A stretch of 64,000 nucleotides of DNA from Citrobacter freundii (GCA_003243445.1 QFQQ01000003.1:62001-126000); one strand, 5' to 3'; positions 17,153-26,070 are shown, numbered from the stretch's first letter. Numbers and translations are program-made. Notes: generated by a model not told the origin, from the letters alone.

Positions 17153-19108
17153 ATGAACTGTTTGGTGGACCTGTCGATCATCATAGTCAACTACAATGTC
17201 AAATATTTTCTTGAGCAGTGCCTCTGTTCGGTTGAACGCGCTGTGCAGGGGATCAATGCCGAGATCATTGTGGTTGATAATAAATCGACAGACGGCAGCA
17301 TCGCTTATCTTGAGCCCGGTTTTCCATCGGTGCGGTTTATTGTCAATCAGGAAAATCACGGATTTGCGCACGCATGTAACCAGGGGTTACATATTTCTTC
17401 AGGGAAATTTATTCTTTTTTTGAATCCTGATACCATTCTGCCGGAAGATTGTTTACAAAAATCAATAGCCTTTCTTGCCGAACGACCATCTGCGGGAGCG
17501 CTCGGGATAAAAATGCTTGATGGCAGCGGGAAATTCCTGCCGGAGTCGAAACGATCGTTTCCTTCACCGTTAACATCATTATACAAATTATCCGGTCTGG
17601 CAAGGTTATTCCCGCATTCTGCAGTTTTTGCAAAATATCATCTTGGCAATCTGAACGAAGACCAGGATCATGAAGTGGACGTTCTTGCAGGAGCGTATAT
17701 GCTCATCAAAAAAGAAGTGCTGGATCAGATCGGTTCGTTTGATGAAACCTTCTTTATGTATGGTGAAGATGTGGATCTGAGTTACCGCATACAAAAGGCA
17801 GGGTTCTCCAATCATTATTTTTCCGGAAGCAGCATCATTCATTTTAAAGGAGAAAGTACGCGACGTGGAAGTATGAACTACGTCCGCATGTTTTACAACG
17901 CAATGAGCATCTTTGTCCGCAAACATTATGGCGGAAAAAAAGCCGGCATATTCAATTTCTTCATTCATATAGCTATCTGGACGAGAGCGGCACTTTCTGC
18001 GGTGGCTGCATTTATCCGCAGGATAGGTCTTCCCCTGATCGATGCAATACTGATCCTGTTGTCATTTCTCGTAATGAAAAACGTATGGAACGCCTACGTA
18101 AAAACCACTACGCAATATGAAGCAAGGATCCTTTGGATCGCCTTTCCCACATTCACCTTTGTATATCTGGTTGCCGCATATTATGCAGGTTTATATGATC
18201 GCTGGTACAAAACGTCAGAGCTTATAAGATCGACACTTATTGCCACGATCGTTTTATTAGCAGGATATTCTCTTCTTCCTGAAAATCTCCGGTTTTCAAG
18301 AGCGATAGTTCTATTCGGTGCGGTCCTCGCCTTTATTGCTATAAGTACATTGCGGCGGATACTTGTCCGCACAAATGTGCTGACTAAAGGAAATGACCGC
18401 GAATCGAATGCGAACACGATCATTGTCGGCACAAAAGAAGAATTTGACAATTGCGCTGCGATATTAAAAGAAGCCGGTGCAGAACAAAAGCTGATCGGGC
18501 GCGTGGCTGTGGAAGCAACGGATGACTCAGCGATCGGCAACTGGTCTTCTCTTGGTCAGTTGACAAGAACGATACCTGTGCAGGAGATCATCTTCTGCCA
18601 GGGTCAGTTGAGCTTCAAAGACATTGTGGATTTTTTGCCCCGCCTGAATAAAGGAGCAAAAATGATGATTCATGCAGCGGCCAGCCATAGCATTGTGGGT
18701 AGTAGATCAGGGAAAAGCTCAGGAGAATCCTTATCTGGCGAGAATGGTTTTGCGCTGGGCGATCCTCACACACGAAGATTGAAGAGATTGCTGGATGTAA
18801 GCATCGCCATTTCCGGAATTATTACATTTCCTGTTCAGGTATTCGTGGTGAAAAAGCCGTTTGGATTTCTGACGAACTGCGTCAGGATCATTGCAGGAAA
18901 AAGGACCTGGGTCGGGTATAGCCGGTCCGGATCATCATTGCCAAAACTTAGAAAAGGCGTTCTTGCCAGCAATGGGCTATCGCGTAATAATAAACAACCA
19001 CTTCCGGAAGAAAGCCTTCAGATGATGGATTACTGGTATGCGCGTGATTATGAAATTTCGCGGGATATACGGCTGATCAGATCCGGATACAGGGAATTAG
19101 GAAATTAA
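17153..19108 (+). CDS. Glycosyltransferase family 2 fused to a degenerate polyisoprenyl-phosphate sugar transferase-like region
   Basis: A 651-residue protein. Residues 5-240 are a GT-A domain with VDNKSTDGS (41-49), the NPDT metal motif (91-94) and EDVDLSYRI near 205, closest to rhamnosyltransferase-like GT2 enzymes. Residues about 265-400 hold several membrane helices. Residues about 420-520 look like the nucleotide-binding middle domain of WcaJ/PglC-type initiating transferases. The rest starts like the sugar transferase domain (RRLKRLLDVSIAISG) and ends like it (MMDYWYARDYEISRDIRLI) but the catalytic part between, with the conserved DE and GPRP motifs, is missing. So a GT2 with a non-catalytic membrane partner domain is my reading. 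Confidence 0.85.
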   Translation: MNCLVDLSIIIVNYNVKYFLEQCLCSVERAVQGINAEIIVVDNKSTDGSIAYLEPGFPSVRFIVNQENHGFAHACNQGLHISSGKFILFLNPDTILPEDCLQKSIAFLAERPSAGALGIKMLDGSGKFLPESKRSFPSPLTSLYKLSGLARLFPHSAVFAKYHLGNLNEDQDHEVDVLAGAYMLIKKEVLDQIGSFDETFFMYGEDVDLSYRIQKAGFSNHYFSGSSIIHFKGESTRRGSMNYVRMFYNAMSIFVRKHYGGKKAGIFNFFIHIAIWTRAALSAVAAFIRRIGLPLIDAILILLSFLVMKNVWNAYVKTTTQYEARILWIAFPTFTFVYLVAAYYAGLYDRWYKTSELIRSTLIATIVLLAGYSLLPENLRFSRAIVLFGAVLAFIAISTLRRILVRTNVLTKGNDRESNANTIIVGTKEEFDNCAAILKEAGAEQKLIGRVAVEATDDSAIGNWSSLGQLTRTIPVQEIIFCQGQLSFKDIVDFLPRLNKGAKMMIHAAASHSIVGSRSGKSSGESLSGENGFALGDPHTRRLKRLLDVSIAISGIITFPVQVFVVKKPFGFLTNCVRIIAGKRTWVGYSRSGSSLPKLRKGVLASNGLSRNNKQPLPEESLQMMDYWYARDYEISRDIRLIRSGYRELGN

Positions 19109-19213
19109 TCAGTAGAAAACCGGACTTATTGGCCCGAATAATGCGTTTATATAGTAAAGAGCCCCGCAAAGGAGAATGTGTATTTTATACGCCTATTGCT
19201 GCGTTCTGATTAT

Positions 19214-19267
19214 ATTCGCAATATTCGCGAAATCCGTGAAATTCGCGTAATTGGCGAAATTCGAGGA
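19214..19267. repeat. Tandem array of six degenerate 9-nt units
   Basis: Six consecutive nonamers: ATTCGCAAT, ATTCGCGAA, ATCCGTGAA, ATTCGCGTA, ATTGGCGAA, ATTCGAGGA, followed at 19270-19282 by one more ATTCGCGTAA-like word. It ends about 20 bp before the GH3 start. The unit is close to self-complementary around TCGCGA. No separate inverted arm is seen in the 180-bp gap. Confidence 0.8.
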
Positions 19268-19288
19268 TTGAAATTCGCGTAACGTATT

Positions 19289-20824
19289 ATGGCATCAATC
19301 ATCGATATAAAATTACCGAAGGCGCTTGCCACAGCCCTCAGGATCCCTCAGAACGATCCCAGGCGTCAACAGGTGAAAGTGCTGAAAAAGTTATTGAAGA
19401 AGGCCCGGTTTACTGAGTTTGGTCAGCGTTATCGGTTTGATGAAGTGTTATTGAACAGAAACCCAGGGAAAAAATTCCAGGAATTGGTGCCCGTCCACGA
19501 TTACAACAAGATCTATGAAGAATGGTGGAAGAAAACGCTGGATGGAACTCCGGACGTTACATGGCCCGGCAAAATAAAATATTACGCACTCAGCTCCGGC
19601 ACATCAGAATCAGCCAGCAAATACATTCCCGTTACAAAAGACCTGTTGCGCAGCAACACGATCAATTACGTGCGGCAACTGATCAGCGTATTTGGATATG
19701 AAGATGCAAACCGCAAGGCACTCACAAAAGGCTTCCTGATGCTGGGTGGTGCTACAGATCTGCAGAAAGGCGAAGCCGGCTGGTATGCCGGCGATCTTAG
19801 CGGCATTCTCGCGAAAAAAAGACCTTTCTGGTTTCAGACGTTCTATAAACCGGGTGGCCGTATTGCCGCGATCAAAGACTGGAATCAGAAGCTGACCGAG
19901 ATCGTTGAGCATGCAAAGGACTGGGATATCGGATACATTGTGGGCGTGCCTGCATGGTGCCAGATGTGTATGGAGATGATCATCGAGCACTATAAGGTAA
20001 AGAACATTCATGAAATATGGCCCAATTTCGGCGTATTCGTTCACGGCGGCGTTGCATTCGAACCATATAAAAAAGGGTTTGAAAAACTATTGGGTAAACC
20101 GATCGTTTATATTGAAAACTATCTTTCAAGTGAAGGGTTCATCGGGTATAAAACGCGCGAACATGCAAAAGGCATGCAGCTCGTATTAAACAATAATATC
20201 TTTTTTGAGTTCGTACCATTTGACGATAAGAATTTCGATGCCGATGGAAAAATAATTGCAGATCCGGAAGCAAAAATGATCCATGAAGTAGAAGAAGGCA
20301 AAGAATATGCGCTTTTGATGAGCACCAATGCCGGCGCCTGGCGTTACCTGATCGGAGACACGATCAAGTTTGTGGATCTTCAGAAAAGTGAAGTGGTGAT
20401 CACCGGCCGGACGAAACACTTTCTCAGCCTGGTTGGCGAACACCTGAGCGTGGAGAACATGAATAAGGCGATACAGGTTGTTAGTGAAGAATTTAACATC
20501 AGCATACCGGAATACACTGTTGTAGGGTTTCCTTATGAAGGATTTTTTGCACATAAATGGTATGTTGCATCTGATGATAAGATCGAGGATACCGAGCTGG
20601 TGCGCCGCCGGATCGATGAAACTCTTCGCGCGTTGAATGATGATTATGCCACAGAAAGAGATAGTGCATTAAAAGGCATGTTCCTTGAGGTATTATCAGA
20701 AGATCGATTTTTGAAATTTATGGAATTGAAGGGAAAGCTGGGAAGCCAGCACAAGTTCCCAAGAGTTATGAAAGGTAAAATGCTGGAAGAATGGACCAGG
20801 TTCCTGGAAACAGGATCTATCTGA
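19289..20824 (+). CDS. GH3 family acyl-acid-amido synthetase-like protein
   Basis: A 511-residue protein of the GH3 auxin-responsive promoter family, a branch of the acyl-adenylate-forming enzymes. Plant GH3 enzymes join amino acids to auxin or jasmonate; bacterial members, common in Bacteroidota, have no settled substrate. The ATP-binding loop appears as YYALSSGTSESASKYIP near residue 100, and NEAG-like positions follow as STNAGAWRYLIGDTIKF near 350, with GRTKHFLS near 375 as the hinge region. No signal peptide. A terminator follows the stop codon. Confidence 0.9.
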   Translation: MASIIDIKLPKALATALRIPQNDPRRQQVKVLKKLLKKARFTEFGQRYRFDEVLLNRNPGKKFQELVPVHDYNKIYEEWWKKTLDGTPDVTWPGKIKYYALSSGTSESASKYIPVTKDLLRSNTINYVRQLISVFGYEDANRKALTKGFLMLGGATDLQKGEAGWYAGDLSGILAKKRPFWFQTFYKPGGRIAAIKDWNQKLTEIVEHAKDWDIGYIVGVPAWCQMCMEMIIEHYKVKNIHEIWPNFGVFVHGGVAFEPYKKGFEKLLGKPIVYIENYLSSEGFIGYKTREHAKGMQLVLNNNIFFEFVPFDDKNFDADGKIIADPEAKMIHEVEEGKEYALLMSTNAGAWRYLIGDTIKFVDLQKSEVVITGRTKHFLSLVGEHLSVENMNKAIQVVSEEFNISIPEYTVVGFPYEGFFAHKWYVASDDKIEDTELVRRRIDETLRALNDDYATERDSALKGMFLEVLSEDRFLKFMELKGKLGSQHKFPRVMKGKMLEEWTRFLETGSI

Positions 20825-20874
20825 TCAGGATGTAAACAACGATTGTTTAAATAAATTACGAACGATTAATAAGG

Positions 20875-20908
20875 CCTCTTTCATAATTTTGAAAGAGGTT
20901 TTATTTTT
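20875..20908 (+). terminator. Terminator after the GH3 gene
   Basis: A perfect 9-bp stem, CCTCTTTCA (20875-20883) with TGAAAGAGG (20890-20898), is followed by a TTTTATTTTT run. It ends 18 bp before the lysE-type start. Confidence 0.85.
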
Positions 20909-20925
20909 CAGACACTTGTATTTCT

Positions 20926-21555
20926 ATGTGGGAAGCCTTACTAAAAGGGATCACGTTGGGTTTATGGCTGATGATATCGGTTGGGCCAGTCCTGTTCTCT
21001 ATCATAAAACAGAGTCTGAACAACGGACACCGTGGCGGTCTTGCTTTCGTGTTCGGTGTTTCATTCAGTGACGTGCTGCTTGTGTTGGTGAGTAATGTAT
21101 TCACAGGTCTGTTCGCCAGTATCAGCAGCCACCAGGTGCCGATCGGCATTACAGGAAGTGTTTTCCTGATCGGTCTGGGTGTATATTTTATTTTTTTTAA
21201 AAAGGTAAAAGTAGATCAGAATGGTCAGCAGTCGACCATCACCTTCCGGAAAAGTGATTTCGTAAGGATCTTTTTCTCCGGTTTTTTTATGAATCTATTG
21301 AATCCGGGGATCTTTATTTTCTGGATCACCACCTCTGCAACGCTGGTCAGTCATACCGTTGAACAACGGATCATCATTTACGTAACATGCTTGTTGCTCG
21401 TGCTGGCAAGCGATATCGCGAAAGTGATGCTGGCCGGGAAGATCCGTAACCGCCTTACACCGCACAATGTGCATATCATCAACCGGATCAATGGGATTAT
21501 CCTTGTGGGGTTTGGAATGCTGCTTATTTATGGGCTGTTGGTTTACCTGAAATGA
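20926..21555 (+). CDS. LysE family translocator
   Basis: A 209-residue inner-membrane protein with five to six hydrophobic segments, matching the LysE/RhtB amino acid exporter family. The N-terminal GITLGLWLMISVGPVLFSIIKQSL matches the family's start, where a PGP motif is usual and SVGPV is found here. The charged loop around residues 90-107 (KKVKVDQNGQQ) separates the two halves, and NLLNPGIFIFWI near residue 125 fits the second half. It likely exports an amino acid or small metabolite. Own promoter is likely since a terminator precedes it. Confidence 0.88.
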   Translation: MWEALLKGITLGLWLMISVGPVLFSIIKQSLNNGHRGGLAFVFGVSFSDVLLVLVSNVFTGLFASISSHQVPIGITGSVFLIGLGVYFIFFKKVKVDQNGQQSTITFRKSDFVRIFFSGFFMNLLNPGIFIFWITTSATLVSHTVEQRIIIYVTCLLLVLASDIAKVMLAGKIRNRLTPHNVHIINRINGIILVGFGMLLIYGLLVYLK

Positions 21556-21576
21556 TATTCCGCTATTTTTTGGACC

Positions 21577-21799
21577 GGCGTAGGTTTCCCGCTGATATCG
21601 CAGATTTTACTTTTCCTAAAGAGAGATTTATTTAATGCCGCAATCGACCCTATTCGAGTGCGCGGATGACGCGGATGACTTGCTGAAACCGGAGTGTGAT
21701 CTGCGTCATCTGCGTATCCGGATACAGCCGGTTACATCGTCAAACGAAATTTCTATCCAGGAAAAGTAAAATCTGCGATATCAGCGGGAAACCTACGCC
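21577..21799. repeat. 223-bp element with perfect 41-bp terminal inverted repeats and nested nonamer repeat
   Basis: Arms 21577-21617 and 21759-21799 are perfect inverted complements over 41 nt. The 141-nt interior carries a second inverted pair made of nonamers: GCGGATGAC twice at 21662-21679 and ATCTGCGTC, ATCTGCGTA at 21699-21716. No target-site duplication is seen at the flanks. The element takes up most of the 306-bp gap between the lysE-type gene and the next gene. Confidence 0.92.
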
Positions 21800-21861
21800 A
21801 GCCTGATTTGGGTTAAAACCTTTTAACAAATAAAGAAGCCAGGAGATTGTATGTTTGAGTT

Positions 21862-22374
21862 ATGAACCGGCTGTACATATTCTTACTGCTTATTTTTTCA
21901 TGTCTCACCGCCTCTTCTCAATCGGGTTATCTTTTTGTAAAAAAAGGATTGAAAAAGAAACGCACCTACACCGAATATGATAATATCTTCCTGATATTAA
22001 ACAATGGTAAATACAAATATGGGATGATCACGCGGCTTATGAATGATACCATATGGGTCTCCGGTGATCCTATACCCAAGAACGATGTTGCCGAAGTGGT
22101 GATCAAAGTAAAAGAAAAAGAGAACTTTCATATTGGCCTGAAGAATTTTGCATTGATCACGGGTGGAGTGGCGCTGGCAACAACGGGTCTTACTGTCAGT
22201 AAACAAGCCAGCTTTAAGCAAGCGCTCGTCGCGGGTCTTACTCTTGGATATGCTCCGCTGATCATTGGTTATCTCAGCAAGAAGATCTCATTAAGCCGGA
22301 GAAGCTATAAGATCGGGCGTAAATTCCGTTTGCAAATGCTGGACTTTTACATTCCCCGCAAACGCGCATTCTGA
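21862..22374 (+). CDS. Exported hypothetical protein
   Basis: A 170-residue protein that I cannot assign to a family. Residues 1-19 are a signal peptide (MNRLYIFLLLIFSCLTASSQ) with a likely cut after ASSQ. The mature part is strongly basic, with KKGLKKKRTY early and RRSYKIGRKFRL late. A weakly hydrophobic, alanine/threonine-rich segment at about 100-125 and another at 130-145 could be membrane-associated. No repeats or metal motifs. It reads toward mtgA with an 87-bp gap, so co-transcription is possible. Confidence 0.65.
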   Translation: MNRLYIFLLLIFSCLTASSQSGYLFVKKGLKKKRTYTEYDNIFLILNNGKYKYGMITRLMNDTIWVSGDPIPKNDVAEVVIKVKEKENFHIGLKNFALITGGVALATTGLTVSKQASFKQALVAGLTLGYAPLIIGYLSKKISLSRRSYKIGRKFRLQMLDFYIPRKRAF

Positions 22375-22461
22375 GGATCATCTTTATTCAATCTTATCTT
22401 TTCGTATAACTATTGCCCAAAAGCTACAAACAATAAGCACTATTCTGTATTATTGTAGCCA

Positions 22462-23193
22462 ATGAAAAATTCCGGATTTTTTAAGAAGCTTTGGTGGTGG
22501 ACCAAGCGTATTTTCATTACACTTTTCATTGCACAGTTTGTTTATATCATCGTGCTGAAATGGGTGGACCCGCCTATTACCCTCACGCAGCTTGGAAGCT
22601 GGATCACGGGTCATGGTTTAAGAAGAGATTATGTGGACCGGAATGAAATTTCCCCTAATGCGAAACTTGCGGTGATCGCTTCTGAAGATCAGTTGTTTGT
22701 TGATCATAATGGTTTCGACTGGAAAAGCATCCAGAAGGCCATGAAGTATAATGAAAAGAAACCCGGCCGTATCCGCGGAGGGAGCACAATCAGTCAGCAG
22801 GTAGCGAAGAATGTTTTTCTCTGGCAGGGAAGAGGGTATATCCGTAAAGGGCTCGAGGCATATTTCACTTTCATGATAGAGAAGATCTGGGGAAAAAAGC
22901 GCATTATGGAGGTCTACCTGAATGTGATTGAAATGGGTGATGGGATCTTTGGCATTGAAAAAGCCGCAAATGTCTATTTCAATAAATCAGCTGCCGGGCT
23001 CAGCCAGGCAGAGGCAGCATTGATCGCAGCGTGTCTTCCAAGTCCGAAACGATATAAGGTGAAACCACCGTCTTCATTTATGCTGGCCCGTCAGCGCAAG
23101 ATCATGCAGCAGATGAATTTTCTCCGGCCAGATCCGGATATACAGGCCGTGATCTTTCCCGACAATGTCAAAGTAATCAAGGCAACGAAATAG
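22462..23193 (+). CDS. mtgA: Monofunctional biosynthetic peptidoglycan transglycosylase
   Basis: A 243-residue GT51 glycosyltransferase that polymerises lipid II into glycan strands. One membrane anchor lies at residues 16-37. The GT51 motifs are present: ASEDQLFVDHNGFDWKS (about 73-89) with the catalytic glutamate, GGSTISQQVAKN (about 109-120), KIWGKKRIMEVYLNVIE (about 143-159). No transpeptidase domain follows, which defines MtgA against class A penicillin-binding proteins. It is convergent with the kinase gene, with three bases between the two stop codons. Confidence 0.95.
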   Translation: MKNSGFFKKLWWWTKRIFITLFIAQFVYIIVLKWVDPPITLTQLGSWITGHGLRRDYVDRNEISPNAKLAVIASEDQLFVDHNGFDWKSIQKAMKYNEKKPGRIRGGSTISQQVAKNVFLWQGRGYIRKGLEAYFTFMIEKIWGKKRIMEVYLNVIEMGDGIFGIEKAANVYFNKSAAGLSQAEAALIAACLPSPKRYKVKPPSSFMLARQRKIMQQMNFLRPDPDIQAVIFPDNVKVIKATK

Positions 23194-23196
23194 CCA

Positions 23197-23751
23197 TCAG
23201 AGATCTGCTTCCACCGCGCGTATAGCTTTGGCCAGCCGTTCTTCGTAAGAGCCGCTGATATCAATCCAGGGAGTGGATTGATTCACCATAATGTCTTTGT
23301 AGATATGATATAGTTTTTGCCGGGTTTCCAGGTCCGGGTATTCGCGCAGTTCGTCTTTTACCCAGGGGAGGTCTACATTGCAAAGAAGGTAGAGATCATA
23401 TTTACGGGAAACGATGTTGTCAAGAATAAAACGATGGCATTCGCCAAAAACAAATTCGCACCACACTTTCAGCACATACATATCTGTGTCGATAAAAAGC
23501 GGGATGTTGCCGCCATTTTCCAGTAATGGCAATGAATGTTCTTCAAGTTCCGCGGTGTATTCATCTTCAAGCGCAAGCTGTCCTTTCGCAATGGTCAGGA
23601 GATCATCATACGTATAGTCTTTACCGTTTGAAAGCAGGAATTCGCGGGCAAATTCCGGGCACCAGGCGGTTTCAAAATGCTCAGCCAGTTGCGCGGCGAG
23701 CGTGCTTTTGCCTGTGCTTTCGGGTCCGATAATGACAATTTTTTTAAGCAT
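23197..23751 (-). CDS. NadR-like ATPase, probable nicotinamide riboside kinase
   Basis: A 184-residue P-loop protein starting at ATG 23751 (MLKKIVIIGPESTGKST). The Walker A motif GPESTGKST is at residues 9-17. WCPEFAREFL at about 35-44 and FIDTDMYVLKVW near 88 match the C-terminal kinase domain of NadR, which phosphorylates nicotinamide riboside to NMN. The DNA-binding and adenylyltransferase parts of full NadR are absent. Its start overlaps the end of pnuC by 8 bp, which indicates translational coupling and supports a role in trapping imported nicotinamide riboside. Confidence 0.88.
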   Translation of the reverse strand: MLKKIVIIGPESTGKSTLAAQLAEHFETAWCPEFAREFLLSNGKDYTYDDLLTIAKGQLALEDEYTAELEEHSLPLLENGGNIPLFIDTDMYVLKVWCEFVFGECHRFILDNIVSRKYDLYLLCNVDLPWVKDELREYPDLETRQKLYHIYKDIMVNQSTPWIDISGSYEERLAKAIRAVEADL

Positions 23752-24373
23752 GATGTTCTCTCGTTCTTTTCTTCCATTCAATTAATCCAAATATGGCCAT
23801 CACCAGCAATACGATATAATACAAGCTTGTTAAAGGTAAATGCTTTACAAAATACAGTGGTATGGAAGCGATATTGGTTGCGATCCACCAGTACCAGCTT
23901 TCTACTTTTTTTCTGGCCATCAGCCACATGCCGGTGAAAGCTGTTGCTGTTGCAAATGCGTCTCCGGCAGGGATCGTTTCCGGGTAGAAACTTCTTTTTA
24001 AATAAGTCAGCGCAATGAAAACAACTGCATAGAACGCTGCAAAAAACAGTAATTGCTGTTTCCATTCCCTTGCGCTGGAGTACGTGATCCGTACTACGTG
24101 TTCATTTTGCGGATCACGCTTTGCCCACATCACCCAGCCATAGATACTCATCACCGTGTAATACAGATTGACCGTAGCCTCGCCAAACAGGTGATTATTG
24201 AAGCTGATATAAACATATCCGATCGTGCTGATCAGGCCGACCGGATATACCAGGATGTTTTCGATACGGCTGAACCATACGCTGGCAATGCCGGAGATGA
24301 TCGCGGCATATTCCAGTACGGACGCATGTTTAAAATCCTGGATGATCTGCTGATAGATTTCGTGGAAACGCAC
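23744..24373 (-). CDS. pnuC: Nicotinamide riboside transporter PnuC
   Basis: A 209-residue membrane protein with about seven hydrophobic segments in the PnuC arrangement. Conserved parts are EYAAIISGIASVWFSR, YPVGLISTIGYVYI and YTVMSIYGWVMW, which form the substrate channel in known PnuC structures. PnuC passes nicotinamide riboside by facilitated diffusion and relies on intracellular phosphorylation. The start is a GTG at 24373 since no ATG exists near the N-terminal conserved region. The overlapping kinase gene downstream argues for nicotinamide riboside rather than thiamine as the substrate. Confidence 0.9.
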   Translation of the reverse strand: MRFHEIYQQIIQDFKHASVLEYAAIISGIASVWFSRIENILVYPVGLISTIGYVYISFNNHLFGEATVNLYYTVMSIYGWVMWAKRDPQNEHVVRITYSSAREWKQQLLFFAAFYAVVFIALTYLKRSFYPETIPAGDAFATATAFTGMWLMARKKVESWYWWIATNIASIPLYFVKHLPLTSLYYIVLLVMAIFGLIEWKKRTREHHA

Positions 24374-24420
24374 GCTACAAATCTAAGCTAAGAGCGAAAG
24401 GAGAAAAAGAGGAAAGAGAT

Positions 24421-25035
24421 TTATTTTGAAACAGATGAATTCCGGGGTTTCTTATAACGTTTGATTCCGCGGAGATAGCCGGTTACCTTGGTTGTCTCGA
24501 AGCGGGTCGGTACCTGGCGCCAATTGCCGTCTTTATCGAAGTCCCAGACAAGAAAATGAAGATGGGGAAACGCTGCATAACCGGTTTTACCGCTTAATCC
24601 GATGACCTGACCTTTTTGCACGGAATCGCCGACGTTTACCAGGGCGCCGTCTTTTTGAAGATGCCAGTAACCCGCACGTGAGCCATCTGCATGTTGTATA
24701 ACGATGTTGTTCCCGTCTGCGCGGTATTTTTTATTTAATCCGCCGCGATCACCGTCCTCTTTGACGCGAACCACTACGCCTTCACGGGCAGCACAGATCT
24801 TTGTTCCGCGTTTCATTTTGAAATCAAGCGCTACTCTTTCTTTATGGGAAAAGCGGGTAAAATAACCCTGTACCATCCAGTATGCTTTGCCTGCTTCAAA
24901 CGGAAGATCATAAACATAACTTGTGTCGTCTGCGATAATCCCCCGTTCAAGCTTTTTGACCTCTTTGCGTAAAGGATTTTTGCTGACAGCACAACCGGCC
25001 ATTAGAATTAAAACAACAAACCAATACTTCATCAT
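24421..25035 (-). CDS. M23 family metallopeptidase lipoprotein
   Basis: About 204 residues from the ATG at 25035 (a second ATG follows at once). The N-terminus ends in a lipobox (LMAGC), so it is probably anchored in the envelope. The M23 (LytM-type) domain covers about residues 60-175: RVALDFKMKRGT, AREGVVV, GYWHL and the zinc-binding PHLHF motif are visible. Such enzymes cut peptidoglycan cross-bridges or, when inactive, activate amidases. The first zinc ligand is unclear because SHKERVALDF has a longer spacing between His and Asp than the usual HxxxD. Longer open frame upstream lacks a sensible signal sequence. Confidence 0.82.
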   Translation of the reverse strand: MMKYWFVVLILMAGCAVSKNPLRKEVKKLERGIIADDTSYVYDLPFEAGKAYWMVQGYFTRFSHKERVALDFKMKRGTKICAAREGVVVRVKEDGDRGGLNKKYRADGNNIVIQHADGSRAGYWHLQKDGALVNVGDSVQKGQVIGLSGKTGYAAFPHLHFLVWDFDKDGNWRQVPTRFETTKVTGYLRGIKRYKKPRNSSVSK

Positions 25036-25139
25036 ACAGCTGAGAAGATAGAAAATAAATAATGAAATACTGGGTGGCTTGTTCAATATCTGGTTAAAAT
25101 TGTTGGATTATGTGGGGCGGGAGACAGCTTTCAGTTTTT

Positions 25140-25424
25140 GACCGCCGACCGCGGACCGCCGACGGTCGTTTGATGTTGTAGCTTTTAAAAGAGTTGGGGA
25201 GTAAGTGGGAGATAAAGTCTATGCTTCGCCAGGCCGGATGTATATAAGCGGAGAACTGTTCAACTTATTTTATGAAAAAGCGGAAACATTATATGCAAAG
25301 TGAATCGCTTCAAAAGTAGTTTAGGTTAACTACTGTGATTAACAAGTTAGCTTTGTTAAGTTAAATTTCCTGCGCCGACACGTATAAATATTACTACCAA
25401 AGCGACCGTCTGCCGTCGGCGGTC
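25140..25424. repeat. Heptamer inverted repeat (GACCGCC type) in a 395-bp gap
   Basis: Left block GACCGCC, GACCGCG, GACCGCC, GACGGTC (25140-25167) and right block GACCGTC, TGCCGTC, GGCGGTC (25404-25424) face each other in inverted orientation with a spacer of about 236 nt. The spacer is AT-rich without a supported gene. The right block ends six bases before the stop of the SRPBCC gene. Confidence 0.75.
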
Positions 25425-25430
25425 ACCCCT

Positions 25431-25949
25431 CTATTCCCCCTCACACATTTTTTTCAGGTTTTGCAGGCCTTGTTCGAATTGCGTATTCAGGCTCTTGTTC
25501 AGCACAGGTCCCATCAGGCGCGCGATGGGCCAGGGAAGCTCGCCGCTGTTTTGCCAGGTGACTTTCGTATCTGTATTGCCCCAGTGTTCAAACAACCAGT
25601 TATCCTTCGCTTTGCTTTTAAATGGTTTTATAAATTCCAGTTCAAAATGTATGTGTTTATCATCGATACTCAGCAGGGTAAGGCTTCCGATACCAACCTT
25701 CCGGCCGGTCCAGCTGTACTTGTGGCCGGGCGTTTTTGGTGTGCCTTCAATTGTGGTTTTAGCAGAGGGATCCATCTTTTGCCAGGGGTTCCAATCGCGG
25801 TAATGATGCAGGTCGCCGACATTATCCATTACAGTATCCACCGGTTTATTAATGACGATCGTCTTTTCAATATTGAAACCTTTTGGCAGAAAGGCCGCGA
25901 TAAGAAGCATAGCTGCGATAAAGCCGAAAAAAATGTAGAGAAAGATCAT
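25431..25949 (-). CDS. SRPBCC (polyketide cyclase-like) family protein with N-terminal membrane anchor
   Basis: 172 residues from the ATG at 25949; the longer open frame upstream has no similarity and overlaps the divergent gene's promoter. Residues 1-20 are a hydrophobic anchor. Residues 28-165 follow the START/SRPBCC fold seen in polyketide cyclase-like proteins: IEKTIVINKPVDTVMDNVGD, HHYRDWNPWQKMDP, and the C-terminal long helix with LNKSLNTQFEQGLQNLKKMCE. Such proteins bind a hydrophobic ligand in a helix-grip pocket. Ligand and role unknown. Confidence 0.82.
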   Translation of the reverse strand: MIFLYIFFGFIAAMLLIAAFLPKGFNIEKTIVINKPVDTVMDNVGDLHHYRDWNPWQKMDPSAKTTIEGTPKTPGHKYSWTGRKVGIGSLTLLSIDDKHIHFELEFIKPFKSKAKDNWLFEHWGNTDTKVTWQNSGELPWPIARLMGPVLNKSLNTQFEQGLQNLKKMCEGE

Positions 25950-26070
25950 TAAAGGTGGTTTTGGTTTGTCAAAATACTGAATTGGATTGGAAGACGCAAG
26001 AGTAGTTCTTCGGAGGCCGTCATGACACCAATGGGAAAAATTTACCTTTATTGCCAGAAAACGATCCATA

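Noticed and set aside
16978..17190. 70-residue minus-strand frame before the glycosyltransferase gene
   Set aside because: It overlaps the glycosyltransferase start and has no hydrophobic, metal or repeat pattern that supports a gene.
19214..19267. CRISPR array
   Set aside because: The units are 9 nt without spacers and are degenerate, which does not fit CRISPR repeats of 24-47 nt with unique spacers.
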